Source: Balanoglossus misakiensis
Taxonomy: Eukaryota > Hemichordata
Direction of reading: 5' to 3'
Assembly (NCBI GenBank): GCA_040954595.2
Contig: CM082576.2
Location: 1,302,001 to 1,366,000 of the forward strand
DNA: 64,000 bases
Part shown: positions 51,531 through 64,000 of the stretch, one piece after another
How the letters are laid out: every line of letters begins with the position of its first letter
Numbering within the stretch: position 1 is the stretch's first letter
Made by a program: the position numbers and the translations under genes
Notes under the pieces: generated by a model
The model's database searches: none
What the model saw: the letters and a program-made list of their open reading frames with translations, nothing else
Told to the model about the DNA's origin: nothing

Positions 51531-54500
51531 GTGCAGAGATGCCCCGGTCATTTGTGGCACCCACATAACCAATCACAGCGCTCAGAAGCCGCTCATTTAG
51601 GGATTATTTCACTGACATGGGAGGTTCTTCACCACCCCTGCTCCAGAAATGGAACCTTCCAGGGTGAAAGGAGTGGGGGAAAATGCAGGATATTGAGGAT
51701 CAAAGGTCAACTGGCTTATTTACAATGACACAGTCCACTTTCAATTATGGTGTGCTTGCGACTCTGGCTGACTTTCCCCGAGTTCAGTCATTGTGTTGCG
51801 CACTTTCACTAAATTTCCTGAAATGGAAGAAACAGGACAATATATAACCAATATACAAAATATCATGAATAAAATATCAAGCACGAGATAGCCTTTGCGG
51901 GGAATCAGCAAATTAATACACAGAGCACATTCACTGCGGCAATCCATGAATTTATGCGCTGATCTAGAAACGGCATCAGTATGCCATTCCACATTTATAT
52001 ACAATTAACATCCAACACAGATCCCGCCACAGAAAATCCTTTTTGTTCTGATGCATACATCAACTGTCAATTTTAATTATAATACAAGTTGATTCATTGT
52101 GTGTCACATAACAGAGTCAATTCACTTTCATAATACAATATTTGCTCAGACGTTTCTATTATCAACAATGCATAACTAATAGCCGATTTGAAAATAGGTT
52201 AGCAGCAACACTACACAGGTTAATGGGGTACTTTGAATGGTCCCATGCAAGTCATGACACAATAACAGATATGCCGAGAATTTCACATTACACTTTGCAT
52301 TCTTTTTCTGTCCATTAATTTTACTACCGGTACTAGCAATACAATACAGGTCTTTCAATGCACACATCTTGTTGAAAATTTGGCAAACTGCTCTGAGTAT
52401 ATCCACTCAGTGCTTATTTTTGATCGGTGGAGATAAAAATTCTGATGAGTGTATTTGGGAATATGTAAAATGATTACTATGCCCCTGTAACATGTGTATC
52501 TACTTTCTCATTGGTAATACAAAAAGGTCAAAAATACAAGATAACAAAATTGGTTATTATTTCAGCATAACATACCATCCTTGCTCTGAACAGTGATGCA
52601 TGGGCAATTTTTATAAACTCAATAATGTTCAACTGATATTTTTCAATCATGAATCGTTTTGCTTTAAATTACACTAAACGTTGTTGAATATAACAGGAAA
52701 TTGACTTTTCAGGATAATTAACTTATCAAAGAGGACAATGGCAATGAATATTGGGCATGCCTACTTTTCCATGAACATTGCCCTGTAAATCACCTTGGAA
52801 AATTCAGCAGGAGGCACAATAAACTCTAATAAAAGAAAGAATGAAATCTACGCGAAGGTTATAATGATTTACTTGTGAAGTTCAGTACAGTGTAAGGTCA
52901 CGACACACAAAAGGCAAATCTTCTGCTTGACACAATGAGACACTCTCTTGAAGTGTTGAGATAATACTAACAATCCATTGTAGCCTGATTTGTATGTTCA
53001 TTATCTCAGTATAAAACACTTCATAGAGTCTGTTCACTGTGGCTAATCAGTTTCATATTGTAAAGAGACACTGCAATTTCTACCCGGTATAAAACTGTGA
53101 CCTGGTTTCATAAAATGTTCTCCCCTCTGTTTTTATGGCATGTACGACCACCAATTTTTGTAATGCTAATGTTTAATTTATAATCAATCAATCTGATAAG
53201 CTGGCAACTTCCAATATTAAATACTTCCAATGTGTCAGTCACATATCTAATATCACATTAAAAATCACAATAATTTCAGATCTGGTGTAGAGAAGTTGTA
53301 CAGCAAATATTATTATTTACACATTATTTTCAACAATTAAAACCAGGATAAATTTGTTACAGCCTCCTCCCCCCCCCCCCCCCCCTCACTGTACTCATAG
53401 GTCAGTAGACATACAAACATATGAAAAGTACCAGTGATGCTGTAAACCACCACATGATTTATACAGTTGAAAAGCAAACACAGGCTCACAATACAAATAT
53501 TGAAATAATATGGCTGTATGGAGTATTCATCCCCACTAAATAAATCTATTAATCCTAACAAAATATTAATTGACTTGCTGATTTTCACTGAATAGGTCTT
53601 GCACAGATAAAGTGGCTCTCTCAATCAATACATGGCATTAAAGGTTGAAACAACAGCCCCAGCCTAATCATATTTATGAAAAGCCGTCTTAATATAAAAC
53701 ATGATGACAACAGTGTCTGCAATAAGCCTTCCTCTCATTCTATTGAAGTGTAATACTGGTTTTGGATGAATTTTGTAGAGAGATAACATACTCTTCCCTT
53801 AGTCAGTACAGTGACATAAGTAAACAACACAAGTTCCTCCACCTAGTGTGTAAAAATCTCTACTACTGATAATTGATGCCTGCAGTTATCACACATTTGT
53901 TTACTGTATTCTGATAGACAACCCACTGTGGTCTTGAAATCAATTTGACCAGCAGCACTGACAGCAAAATTGAAATTTGCAATTCACTTGATTTTCCAAG
54001 CCACTTAACTGAACAATAACAAAACTGTAAAAGGATATGTATGCTGAAAAGTCTATTTGGTGGATCTATGTCTACTCCACCACTGAACACACTAAGCTCA
54101 TCATATTTATTCAATGCGTCTTGTATGACCAAAAAAACCCTCTGATGTAAAGCTTGTTTGCAGCCACAGGAAGATGGACAGTGCTCATAACAACCAGAGA
54201 TTTCATCTCACACAAGAAAATCAGACTGGTCTGCTGTTTACAATTTCAGTCAATTAGCCATTTGATACAGGTCAAAAAAACAAACCTATTATATTCAGTG
54301 ACATTAGTCGTCTGGTAGTATTTATTTTCGATGATTCATCTGTAATAGTCTCCATCTAATTGTTTCATTATAAAAACTTCTTTTTAAGACATTTCATTAA
54401 TTGATAGGCAAATAAAAAACACCATCATGGTAGTTGTACTAATATTTGTTTCATCAAAAAAACTGCTTTCTTGATAATGACAATTGACATGCCATGATTG

Positions 54501-56250
54501 AGAATTTTGATAAAGCTTACTCAGACTGGCTGTCAGAATAGTAGATATGCGTAATCATTTATGGTAAAGGACTGGGTGCTTTATGACTGTCCTGAAATTG
54601 ACACCAAAGATTGTCTCAAGCCTAAAGGGGTAAATTTTGATATGTGACGAGAAATTCGGACTCGAAAGGGTTAATATCAGTTGTTATATAATTATTCAGT
54701 TTAATTGAAAAAACATACATTTTTATCATTTTGGATACACTTGATAATACTGACAGTTGTGCTGATATGAAAATCAACAAATAAATTTTCATAAATTTCC
54801 ATTTAAGAGTTTGTTTATGTGCAGTAAACACAGGTCCATGAACTCTATTACCGGTCAACAAACTACCAAGGAATGCTTACATATAGCAAGCAACTACTCT
54901 GCATCTTCTGACCTCAGTTCTCACAGCGTGAGCATATAAACCAAAGCTGAAGATCTTAGTGTGTGGTATGGTTTCCCTGATCATGGTCCCTCCACACACT
55001 CTGACAGTGACAGCAATACTACAGCCAGTATTTTAGAGTTACAGCTATGTGTGACAAGATAACATTATTTCTTGTGACATGATGTACATATGTCATAAAA
55101 TGTCCCAAAGCAAAGTGCATGATTTTGAGTTTCAAACACTGGCATCGCTACTGTGTTGTTGTTTTTTATCAGCCACTGAACTTGTAGGGCTTCTTGATGT
55201 TATTGGCCAACTTTGTAGTTGTTCATCTCTTCAGTTGTACTCTGAATGCTAAATCCCCACAGAAGCTTTTTCATGCAAACGTACTGCCCCAGAAATACTG
55301 TTTTTACATACAGAGAGACATTTATGGACTGAGCATCGAGTACAGTTTGTTTGAATATAACTATTTTCAACTCAATAGTTGAAACTACAACGCCAACCCG
55401 AACAATGAATATTCATGTCAGTTTCAATGGCGACACTGCCCAATCTTCACGTAAATGGATTGGAAGTTCTATGGGACACTTTCGACAGTTGTTAGGTTTT
55501 GAGCTTCAGTCGTATCCGAACGAAACTCGCGACTAATACTTACTTATTTACACTGGGAGAAAGACTACCAAGAAACAACACGGCGCAAAACTGTTATTCT
55601 ACCACCACGAACACTCACAACAGAGCAGACCAGTTGGAGTTCGCAGATCATGTGTCAAAACGACCCAACACTGCAGTCTACACTAAACAGGAAGTCGCCC
55701 TTCCCCGGTAGCAACACTTAAAATATTTCAAAACGATGTATACGAGAACTTCGAACATGGTATCTTTAGTGTAAAACCGGTCAAAATAGTATAAATTCGG
55801 CAGGGGTCTACTTATATGACTCACCGATCGTATGTGTAGTCTTGTTCAGATACCTCGACACCAAACGATACTAATTTACCACAGCCAACTTCGGGTGTTT
55901 CCGGATAGCTGTGGTTTTAATTCGGTAACTTTCGGAATAGATAGTGCACTCTGGGTCATTGGTTATAATTTCCAATGAATAGAAAAATGACGCGATAATG
56001 ATTCTTTTTCTCCCTATTTTTAAAGTCTCGGTGCTAAGATGACAGGAAATCATGTAAAAATCAATTTATTAATCAAAGACCTGCGTGAAGGTCAAAATAT
56101 GTTCACCTCGTTCCTAACGAGATATTAGAAAAGCACTACACGGTATCTGAGGGCAAACGGGGAAAGCCAACACGATCGTGAACGAGGACACTGATCGAGT
56201 ACGTGCAGAAGCCATTTTCAAGAAGAAACTAAATCGGAAAAATCGCCAAC
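51531..56250. other. BTBD7-COX8 head-to-head interval, with probable shared promoter region near 55.4-56.25 kb
   Basis: From 51.5 to about 55.3 kb the sequence is AT-rich and noncoding, and probably a 5' UTR intron of BTBD7. From about 55380 to 56250 CpG frequency rises (for example at 55500-55530, 55575-55590 and 56155-56200), which fits a promoter serving COX8 on the plus strand and perhaps a noncoding first exon of BTBD7 on the minus strand. A 17-C run lies at 53369-53385. No protein-coding exon is supported. Confidence 0.45.
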
Positions 56251-56939
56251 ATGCCGGTATTACGTAGCTTATTTCAGCGTACCCTCCCCATTATTAGAAG
56301 TCAAACTGGTGTTGTACAACGCCGTACAGTAATGGGCGGTCCACCAACGCAGAAAGTTACACCATTGGTAGGTGAAATTCCTCAAAGTTACATTGACCCT
56401 GAAAAACATGTAGCCGGTTTGAACTTTTGCAACTTGTACACGGTCTCTTCATCAGTGGATTTTCGTTGTGACTTGATTTCCATCGACAACTTATGGTGAA
56501 ATGTATTTGCATTTTACATGACTTACTGAATGAATGGCAAACACCAATTAGTAAAGTTGATGTCATATACACATGACTGTCACTGAGCACATGTAAACAG
56601 TAAAAAATGATCTTGCAGACGAAATTTAGTTCAATCTCTATTGCTTCACCCAAACTTTTATGGGAATAACCCCTTGGTTCCAATTATTTAGCCCAGCCAC
56701 GAATGTACATTTTAACTGTGAACATATAAATGTGACAGGATCTGCAGCTGACCTTGATTGAAGGATGAAGTTTAATCTAATAGCTCGTCATGACATCTGG
56801 GTGAGATATCTAATGACAATGTTCTCTGTTGTAGGATAATAGCATTGCATTCAGCCTGCTGTTCGTCGGTATGTTGGGTGTACCAGGCTGGATTCTGTCT
56901 CATCTACCAGACTACAGAGCACGTCCAGAAGAAGAATAA
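56251..56939 (+). CDS. COX8: Cytochrome c oxidase subunit 8, copy 1
   Basis: Two exons, 56251-56367 and 56835-56939, joined in phase 0, give 73 residues (human COX8A 69, COX8C 72). The first 25-30 residues are an Arg-rich, acid-free amphipathic stretch (MPVLRSLFQRTLPIIRSQTG), as expected of a mitochondrial presequence. Exon 2 holds one transmembrane segment (SIAFSLLFVGMLGVPGWIL) and ends SHLPDYRARPEEE. The GWILSHL..YR box is the signature of vertebrate COX8. The protein is a single-span accessory subunit of complex IV in the inner mitochondrial membrane. It lies head-to-head with BTBD7 and 1.5 kb upstream of a second, diverged copy. A likely poly(A) signal is ATTAAA at 57292-57297. Confidence 0.9.
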
Positions 56940-57297
56940 ATAACCAGAAGTTGATGAAGGGGGTTTCTTATTATGGTTGCTGTATTTAACAAGAGTTTGA
57001 AGAAGTTTTTCCAGTTTCATCCTTCCCAACAACGAAGAGAGCATCAGAAGATTCAGCAAGAAAACATCCTTTGCGACGGCTGGTATTGACAGACTCATAA
57101 CAATTCACTGGAAGTGAACTGTGGTTTTCTAACACCATCACACAGATGTAAATGATCTGAAGATGAAGATCAACAGACTTTCTGTCACTATCGTCAATCT
57201 TATAATGCCCCCTAACTTCATAATCAATTAGTGCTCCTGTTTTCATTGTTTTAGCTGCTGTGTGTATGTAATTTGTGGAATATTTGGTGGAATTAAA

Positions 57298-58451
57298 ATT
57301 TCTATCAAAGTTTGATTCAATAACTTGTGTTTTTGTTATTTTTCAGTCCAAACTGCATAAATAATTTTCCAGCATGATTAATCTGGTCATCTGTCCTGGT
57401 GCAAGTAGTTTTTATTTGTACTGCCAGCAAATGCAGTCACTTCATGCCTCCAGTGAACTCTTGATCACTTCCCAGCATGCCTTGCTGCATCTGCTTGACC
57501 TACTTGTATCATGTGTATGAAGTGCAAACTGGCAATGTGTTAACTTAGGTGTTCTCATAACGTAATGAGGTGGCATTGATTGATGTGTTGGCTGTCTGGT
57601 GTTAACAAGGGTCATCAGAACTTTGGGTTCTGCACTCATTCTAACTACTGTTAAGTCTCTGTCTTGGATAAAATGAACAACCATTTCATAATTTATGCCT
57701 TATTGCTATGAATGACAGAGACCTATGAACAGTTTTGTAACAATAAGGGCCATGCTCTCCCAGATTATAACAAAAAACTATGATTTGTAGCAGTTGTGGT
57801 AGAGGCTAGTACATAAATTATAAAGTATTACTTTGGAACCCATCCAACGATGGACCCTTTTATTGCACACAATACACATTGCTTTGTGAAGCAAAATTAC
57901 TGTTCAAGTCTAGTTATTGTTGGTAACGTGCATGTCTCCCCAAAAATCCATAGTGAATGCCCTCTGGAGGTAATTGCCAGGTGTCAAAACTTCTGCCCAA
58001 AGTGGGCTATGTCTGTCTGTGTGATTGACGACACTTGCGCCATTTTGTTTGGAAAGGATTCTTAGAATCTTACCTGTGTGCTGTCAAGTAACAACATGTC
58101 GAGTTAACAAGACGCTACAACCTCAAAGAATATTCCAGTGTGGTACAGCATCCTAAGGCTTGGAGAAATTGCATGCTGAAATGATGTCGATACCAGGATT
58201 GCAAGTGTTACATGCATTTCCTAAAACAAGTATGTCAATTGAGAGCTTGTTACATATTAAACTAAAATATGCATGAATGTGAGGAAAGCTTTAATGAGAG
58301 GTTATTGGGTGATCGATCATGTGACTTGCAGTTGTACAGGAGTCCCTTCACGTACGCCTTCCAGTGCATGCTGGGTAGTCACTTGTGATCCGATTTTTAT
58401 ACTTCCCTATCCTGTACTATCAGAATTGTACAATTTTATACCATTACCAAG
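57298..58451. other. Spacer between the two COX8 genes
   Basis: About 1.1 kb of AT-rich sequence without supported exons. It must contain the promoter of copy 2, but no CpG-rich stretch or TATA box stands out. Confidence 0.5.
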
Positions 58452-59548
58452 ATGACGGGATTTCTCCGAACATTGTGGAACAGATCTGCTGTTGTTGCTA
58501 GGCAGCAAATTACCACAAAATATGGCTGTAACTGGCAAAACAATGCTACACTTGGGGTAAGTGGGATTTCTGTCACAATATGGACGCACGGGGTTCTAAA
58601 TTTGCAACTGGCACAAGATGCTGCAAATGTGGTGAAATCCTTGGCTTTGGATTCTACAGAGCTTTCAATGCAAGTGCTTTATACAGCACTGGTCAGGTCT
58701 CTTCTTCATTTGTAGCTGAAGTCTGCTATGTTGGCATTTTTTGACCTCCTTTCCTTCTTTCACCTCTACCAATCACTTCTCTTTCATATGTGAACATTGA
58801 TTGCCCTCAGTTAAATATTGACAAATTTGGGCTCTTTTTTGCAATTTATGACCAGTGTATATAAAAAATCCCGACATAAAGTGCCCAATAGTTGTTTACT
58901 AGTATTTTGGGTACATTTGAATAGGATTTGAAAGCAGGAGCTTTTAGTTAATATTTCTTCGAAGTGGCATTTGTCTTTGCATACATGGTTCACTCAAGAT
59001 TTACTTTAATTTCAGCGTTCCTTACCTGGTCTTGGAAATCAAATCGGTATTAGTCAATGCCGTACAATACTGAGTGGTCCACCAACAAACAAAATCACAC
59101 CAATGGTAGGTCAAATTCTCACTGCAGAAGTTAAATCTCTATTCTAAATACTGGATAAAATACATGCAATTTGTTATTATATACTACACTGTGCTTTCTA
59201 ATACTACAGGTACACCAGAGAAATAAAGTGAGGTAAAAATAAAAATTCCAGAAAGTAATGTAGCGAAATTATCAATTAAAACAAAGTCATCAATAATTGC
59301 ATTCAAACTTTCAAACTAGAGGTTATCAGTACATCATCTTTTCATGAAATAACTGGTGGCAATATCTAACACATCATTGGACCCCATTTGTCCATTATAT
59401 ACCTAGCATTTTTATTCTGTTCAAATTCCAGGAAAACACTATAGCATTCATTGCTTTATTCATTGGTGTCTGTGTACCATCTGGTTACATCATGGCTAAT
59501 CTGGATTCCTATCGAACACTACCAGACTCAGAAAAGCGAGATGACTAA
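58452..59548 (+). CDS. Cytochrome c oxidase subunit 8-like, copy 2 (diverged tandem paralogue)
   Basis: Three exons, 58452-58556, 59016-59105 and 59432-59548, all phase 0, give 103 residues. The N-terminus (MTGFLRTLWNRSAVVARQQ) looks like a mitochondrial presequence. Exon 2 ends CRTILSGPPTNKITPM, aligning with RRTVMGGPPTQKVTPL of copy 1, and the intron after it has the same position, phase and GTAGGT donor. Exon 3 has one membrane span (TIAFIALFIGVCVPSGYIM) then ANLDSYRTLPDSEKRDD. The conserved GWILSHL has become GYIMANL, so Trp and His are lost while the Tyr-Arg is kept. The extra 5' exon makes it 30 residues longer than copy 1. AATAAA at 59728-59733 is a good poly(A) signal. It may be a tissue- or stage-specific isoform; the function is inferred only. 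Confidence 0.8.
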
Positions 59549-62233
59549 ATCCCTTTGACTTTGCAAGCAAGTTGCTATGGCTACAGATTTTTGAAACTGC
59601 ATCATTTGGCAAGGTCTTGAAGTCAAGATATAGATGTAGATTTGCTTTTACTGTATAATGTTTTCCAGAGTGAGATTTCAATGATGATTTGCTGTGAGTT
59701 TAATAAGTAACTAACTTTAGCAAACTGAATAAAGTTTGAAATGGTAAACTTCAGTGGTTTGTATTGATTATTTTCTGCACCTCATAACCATGAGGTAACA
59801 ATACCCATCATGAGTTTCATTCCCAAAAGTAAAGTTGCTGATACTCTTTCATTTGTGGGCTACGAGAATGCAATTGATACAAGGGCAATAGTTTGTTGAA
59901 GCAATTTTTATTGCTGGTATGACAAAATCTAAAAGGAATGTGCAAGTTTCTTTTCAGTGATGAATGGCGAGGTTATGCGTCGCAAAGCATGCTGGGATAC
60001 TTGACTACATGACAAAGCATGCATTGGTACCTTGTTGTCTTCCAATACTTAAAGCAATACAGTCCAACCAGTTCAAGATCTCCCACCACAGCTCAGCTGT
60101 ACTAACCATAAATGTCTTTAACAAAATAATAAATAAATACAAAAATACAAAAAAAAATTTACAAACCATTATAAAAATTCAATTTTCACAGAAAGCACAC
60201 ATCTAACTTCTAACGAAATACAAAAATACTCAAGGGAAAGGATTTGGTGTTTCATTCAATATGACAAACAGTATCAAATGTTGGAATAAATTGCTACTAC
60301 CAGGTACATTCATTTGTCCATCTACAGCTGCTATACACATATCATTTACACATCTAATCCTTGATGTGACATCATGATCAAAGAGATATTTAGGGTTCAC
60401 TATTTATGTTTAGCTTTGTCTACATTTTCTCTTGATTTATTTTATTCAAAATATATAAAGTATAGGAAAAAATCAAATTGAGATTGCAGAATGTCATGCC
60501 AAAAGATTGAACAGATATCTTGTGTATCATATTCTGAATTTAGAGAAATTGGGTGCCCACTATAGGATCATCACAGGCTAATGGCATGAATTAAACTTGT
60601 GTCATTTTGATTACATTCTTTGGCAATTAACCAAAATAGATAGAACTTTACATTTTTCGCTGATTTTAAAATTCTCCTTGGCAACCATTACCCAGCGATC
60701 GGAATCCTGCAATATTGCCTTAATTATACATGTACTACAATACAGCATTACTATCAAGGTTATAGAATGTGAATTCTGTAGTTAGGAATCATCTTTGCAG
60801 GGTGCATTATGCTTCAATCACGTTCTCAACTATATTATAACCAATTAGAAGCATCCCCATACCATTAACAGAGTTCACTGGATTAGAAATCTGCTGATCC
60901 AGTAATTTCATTTTTATATCTGAAAATGCAAAATGTTGATCGCTTAGCCTAGGTCCAGCTATCTGCAAGATTGTGGAATACTTGCATAATATGCATATAA
61001 TACTTTGTAGACTTGTATTAGTCTTGTGTCTGTTCAGTAAATGTTCAACAGAATGTAAAAGAACATGGAACGCAAAAGAACACACTTTGGCAAATCAATT
61101 TTCTTGTGTAAATAAGTGCATGAATTACATATGACCAATGCATACACACATAAATACATTTTGAAAATTACATAAAAATTCTTATCTAATTTTTTTTCCA
61201 GTTTAAGGATGTGACACAAAAAACAGACAGTTATATGATTATATTCTTGTAATAACAGTAACAATTGTAGCATTTTCAGCCATGTTTGCCAATATTTGAC
61301 TTGAGAATAAACTTAATATAGAAATATATGTATAAATATTTTGTTCAGCATTTGAAATAATATATAACAAAACATACTGACATAATTCCATATTTTAACA
61401 ATGACTGTGTCATACACATTTCAAAAAGTCAGATAAATAGTTTCTTGTTGGTAGATAATAGATATATTGTTTTATGGTCTTTGTTGACTGACAGTTTATG
61501 TGCAAATTGAGGAATTAATTTGGTATATATATGTTATTAATAGTTCATTAATTTTAGTAGAATCTACAAACATTCCTTAAGTTAGCCATGAAAAAGTTTG
61601 AAAAGATGTGGAATGAAAAATAATCTTTTGACTTTAAATATCATTTATGGGTTTAGATTTTGTAAACATGTTAATTTTGGAAAATCATTTTTAATACAGT
61701 GTTATAGATAACTTATCATCCATCAAAACACCCTTTTGAATTCAGCCTATAACTGGTTATAAAATATATGTAAATGTCATAAAACACACATTTTATGTGA
61801 AAAACTAAGTGCCATACTTGGCTGTATTCTTGTTTCACCCACCCTCTACACCTCTGAAATGGACATTTCATCCCCCAAACGTTTTCAAGCTTGTTTTCAA
61901 AAGTAAAGTCTGACTATGAATGGGAGTAAAATGGTGAATCACGGGTGACTATGCTGATGGGCAGACACACTCAATGACTGCCATCAACATATTTCTGATC
62001 ACAACAGTTTTCTAGAATAATTGCATTAACAGTGCCTGATAGAAGCACTTTTGAGTTTGTAGAATTTGTAAATACCCGGTAGTCTGAAATCTCAACATCA
62101 GATGTGAAGAAGATTACATTATGTGCATATTAAGAAGTGTAATTATTAAAGTTGATTAGCAATTCTCATTGCATTCCACTGAGATCCCAGTTTTCATCGG
62201 AGAAGTTCTGGATCAACACCACAACCACGGTTT
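59549..62233. other. Convergent intergenic region between COX8 copy 2 and the C2-domain gene
   Basis: The COX8 3' UTR ends near 59750. The remainder is very AT-rich and includes the long 3' UTR of the minus-strand C2 gene. No coding exon is supported; ORFs at 60807-61273 are unspliced and unrecognisable. Confidence 0.5.
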
Positions 62234-63811
62234 CTATGATTTCTCCGATTTGAAGCTGTAGAAGGAAAAAAGGAAGACAACGGTGCCATGAAACAAGGTG
62301 AGCTCTTCAGAGCCATTTTTAGATTCTTAAGCCCTTGAAGACTAAATTTTAAGCTCTTGTGATCTTAAACCTTGAATTGTTGCTTGTTTTATCAGGCTGT
62401 ATACACAAAACTGAAATGTTGGATTTTCATGGCCATGCATTTTGTAATGTCACATTGTCTGCATTGTTCAAAGCAAAACAGTAACTTCATACTCACAGCT
62501 TGAATGAGAAAACTCTTTTCAGCTTTGATTTCTTCTTTTTTGGAGTGCTTCCCTGACTACGAGTTGCACCATTTCCTTGCAATGTAGAATCTGATGACGT
62601 GTTCGATAATCTGTCTTCACAGTGACTGCTATTCATGACCAGACTGGTAACAGACCTTGGTGATGTTAACAAATCAGATTTAGATTTGTGTTTCCCGACA
62701 GAAGTTGGGTTGGAGTTGGATCTTCGTAAACTGTGTGACTTAACTGTACCTTTGTTTTTGCTCTTTGGCAGTTCTTTGCGATGTGAATCATAAGCCCCCT
62801 GCATAATAAAATATCACAACTATATATCACCATATGTAATGGACAAACATGATGTGTATGTCTCAGGTTTAATAAATGATGGTAAACATTGATTTCACTG
62901 TGAGTTAAAACAACACAACTGAAGGCTGCATAATATTTTGAAAAAAAAATGTGGTAGTGAAACATTGTATTGTATACAGTGGATAGCTTTGCATACTACA
63001 TGCAAATATGGCTGACACCGCACGAGAAAGATTGCTCACCTCACGCATATGAATCTTTCCGTTGTTCTTTCCACCATCTGTAACATCTCTGCTATCATCT
63101 CCCCCCGTTACTTCAAATACTTGATCATCCATGGGTGAAGTTCCACCCTCACTGCCTTCAAATTCCTGTTCAAGAGAATATAGTCTTTCATGATTCAAGA
63201 CAAGTTGGCAAGAAGCAAAATGACAAAGAACACTTGCAAAGACTCTAATAAATTCAAAAGAATCATGCCGCAAATAACAACAAATTTGTAGGCCATTAAT
63301 TGTTTCTGTGTGAAGAGAACTCAAAACTTATGTACCTCCATTATGATCACATTAAAGTTCAACTGAATGGCTCCAGATCTGATTTGTTTCAAATTAAACC
63401 AAGTTGGTCCTGCCTGAAAAAATAACATCACATACAAGATGCTAAGTGTGACAACAGAATAAGGATACACTAATACATGTACAATGGGAAGAACACAGGC
63501 TTGATTATCAATATTGCATTTTTAAGTATTGCTTCAGAGAAATTTACATTCTCATACAATTTTACATGATAGAGTATTTGAGATAATGAAACTACATGTA
63601 TATTACACATGTTGTCAATATACCACAAATCGTCAGGAAAAGAAATCTTCAGTCATTTACTGTCCCTTGGAACCAAGACATTGTCTGATGAGAAAAGACA
63701 GCTCTGATAGAAAAAATGACTTACATGTGAATATTTGTTGATTTCATCCAGTGTGAAACTGATGCAACCAAGAAAATCACGTCTCATGAAAGGATCTCTG
63801 TCCCAGACATA
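62234..63811 (-). CDS. C2-domain protein, C-terminal part (continues beyond right edge)
   Basis: Exons 63811-63725, 63413-63336, 63165-63040 and 62798-62497 are all joined in phase 0, with a possible last exon 62255-62234. The first two code the end of a C2 domain: YVWDRDPFMRRDFLGCISF, then GPTWFNLKQIRSGAIQLNF. WDRD and the RRDFLG turn are typical of Ca2+/phospholipid-binding C2 loops. An acidic linker follows, then a serine-rich basic tail ending KKKKSKLKRVFSFKL. The tail resembles polybasic membrane-contact proteins such as the C2CD2/TMEM24 family, but I cannot assign a family; extended synaptotagmins are another option. The TGA after FKL overlaps a GTGAGT donor, so the protein may end there (62493) or continue through 62255-62234 for a few residues (LFKSEKS). 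Confidence 0.75.
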
Positions 63812-64000
63812 CTGAGAGAAAGAAACACAATTGGTGTTGATGTGAAACTAGAATGCTACGACTGTTAAAACTCATCTACTGCAACAGGTACTAACAAAAT
63901 ATCAACAATTACATTCAAAGTATCTTTTAAGCACACAATTTCTCTTGTTCCTGTCTAAAGAAGAATGTTAGAGTCACTTGACAGACAGTGAAAAGCCAAT
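63812..64000 (-). other. Intron of the C2-domain gene at the right edge
   Basis: No exon is seen between the 63811 acceptor and the end of the window; upstream exons lie outside. Confidence 0.6.

Noticed and set aside
1-64000. CRISPR arrays, rRNA, tRNA, bacterial operons or an integrated virus
   Set aside because: No spaced direct repeats, cloverleaf sequences, or polymerase, capsid or integrase frames were seen; every coding sequence found is intron-containing animal gene.

Overview
The window is nuclear DNA from an animal. It is AT-rich and gene-poor, with genes split into many short exons by GT-AG introns of 0.1 to 8.4 kb. There are no operons, ribosome binding sites or prokaryotic features. 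The gene set (a HIF-alpha factor with VHL and FIH motifs, an RGS22-like protein, BTBD7, COX8) points to a bilaterian invertebrate. An invertebrate deuterostome such as a hemichordate or amphioxus-like animal is my best guess, with a lophotrochozoan as the alternative. I cannot fix the species from sequence alone.

Layout from left to right. (1) 1-8261, minus strand: the N-terminal part of an RGS22-like gene, leaving the window at base 1. (2) 8262-10459: the RGS22 promoter side plus a 428-bp foldback transposon at 9202-9629 with perfect outer terminal inverted repeats and an 8-bp target-site duplication. (3) 10460-39245, minus strand: a complete 15-coding-exon HIF-alpha gene of 833 codons. It has bHLH, PAS-A, PAS-B, two prolyl-hydroxylation degrons and a C-terminal transactivation domain. 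Two introns, of 6.9 and 8.4 kb, make up most of its length, and the larger 5' one carries a near-perfect palindromic element at 36240-36382. (4) 40566-51507, minus strand: a BTBD7 orthologue in seven coding exons. (5) 56251-59548, plus strand: two tandem, diverged COX8 genes (cytochrome c oxidase subunit 8), head-to-head with BTBD7. (6) 62234-63811, minus strand: the 3' end of a C2-domain gene with a basic, serine-rich tail, entering from beyond the right edge.

All exon joins in the HIF, BTBD7 and COX8 models were checked by hand for splice sites and reading phase, and every join keeps frame. The RGS22 and C2 models are phase-consistent except where stated. The genes do not form one pathway. 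HIF is the oxygen-responsive transcription factor and COX8 is part of the oxygen-consuming enzyme, but their proximity here more likely reflects ancient linkage: BTBD7 and COX8C are also neighbours on human 14q32, and HIF1A lies on 14q23.

The points most worth a second look are the foldback element, the palindrome, the COX8 tandem pair and its BTBD7 linkage, the HIF degron and C-TAD substitutions with a possible 30-nt micro-exon, a strong CTCF-like site in a BTBD7 intron, and a marked excess of the palindrome TACATGTA.
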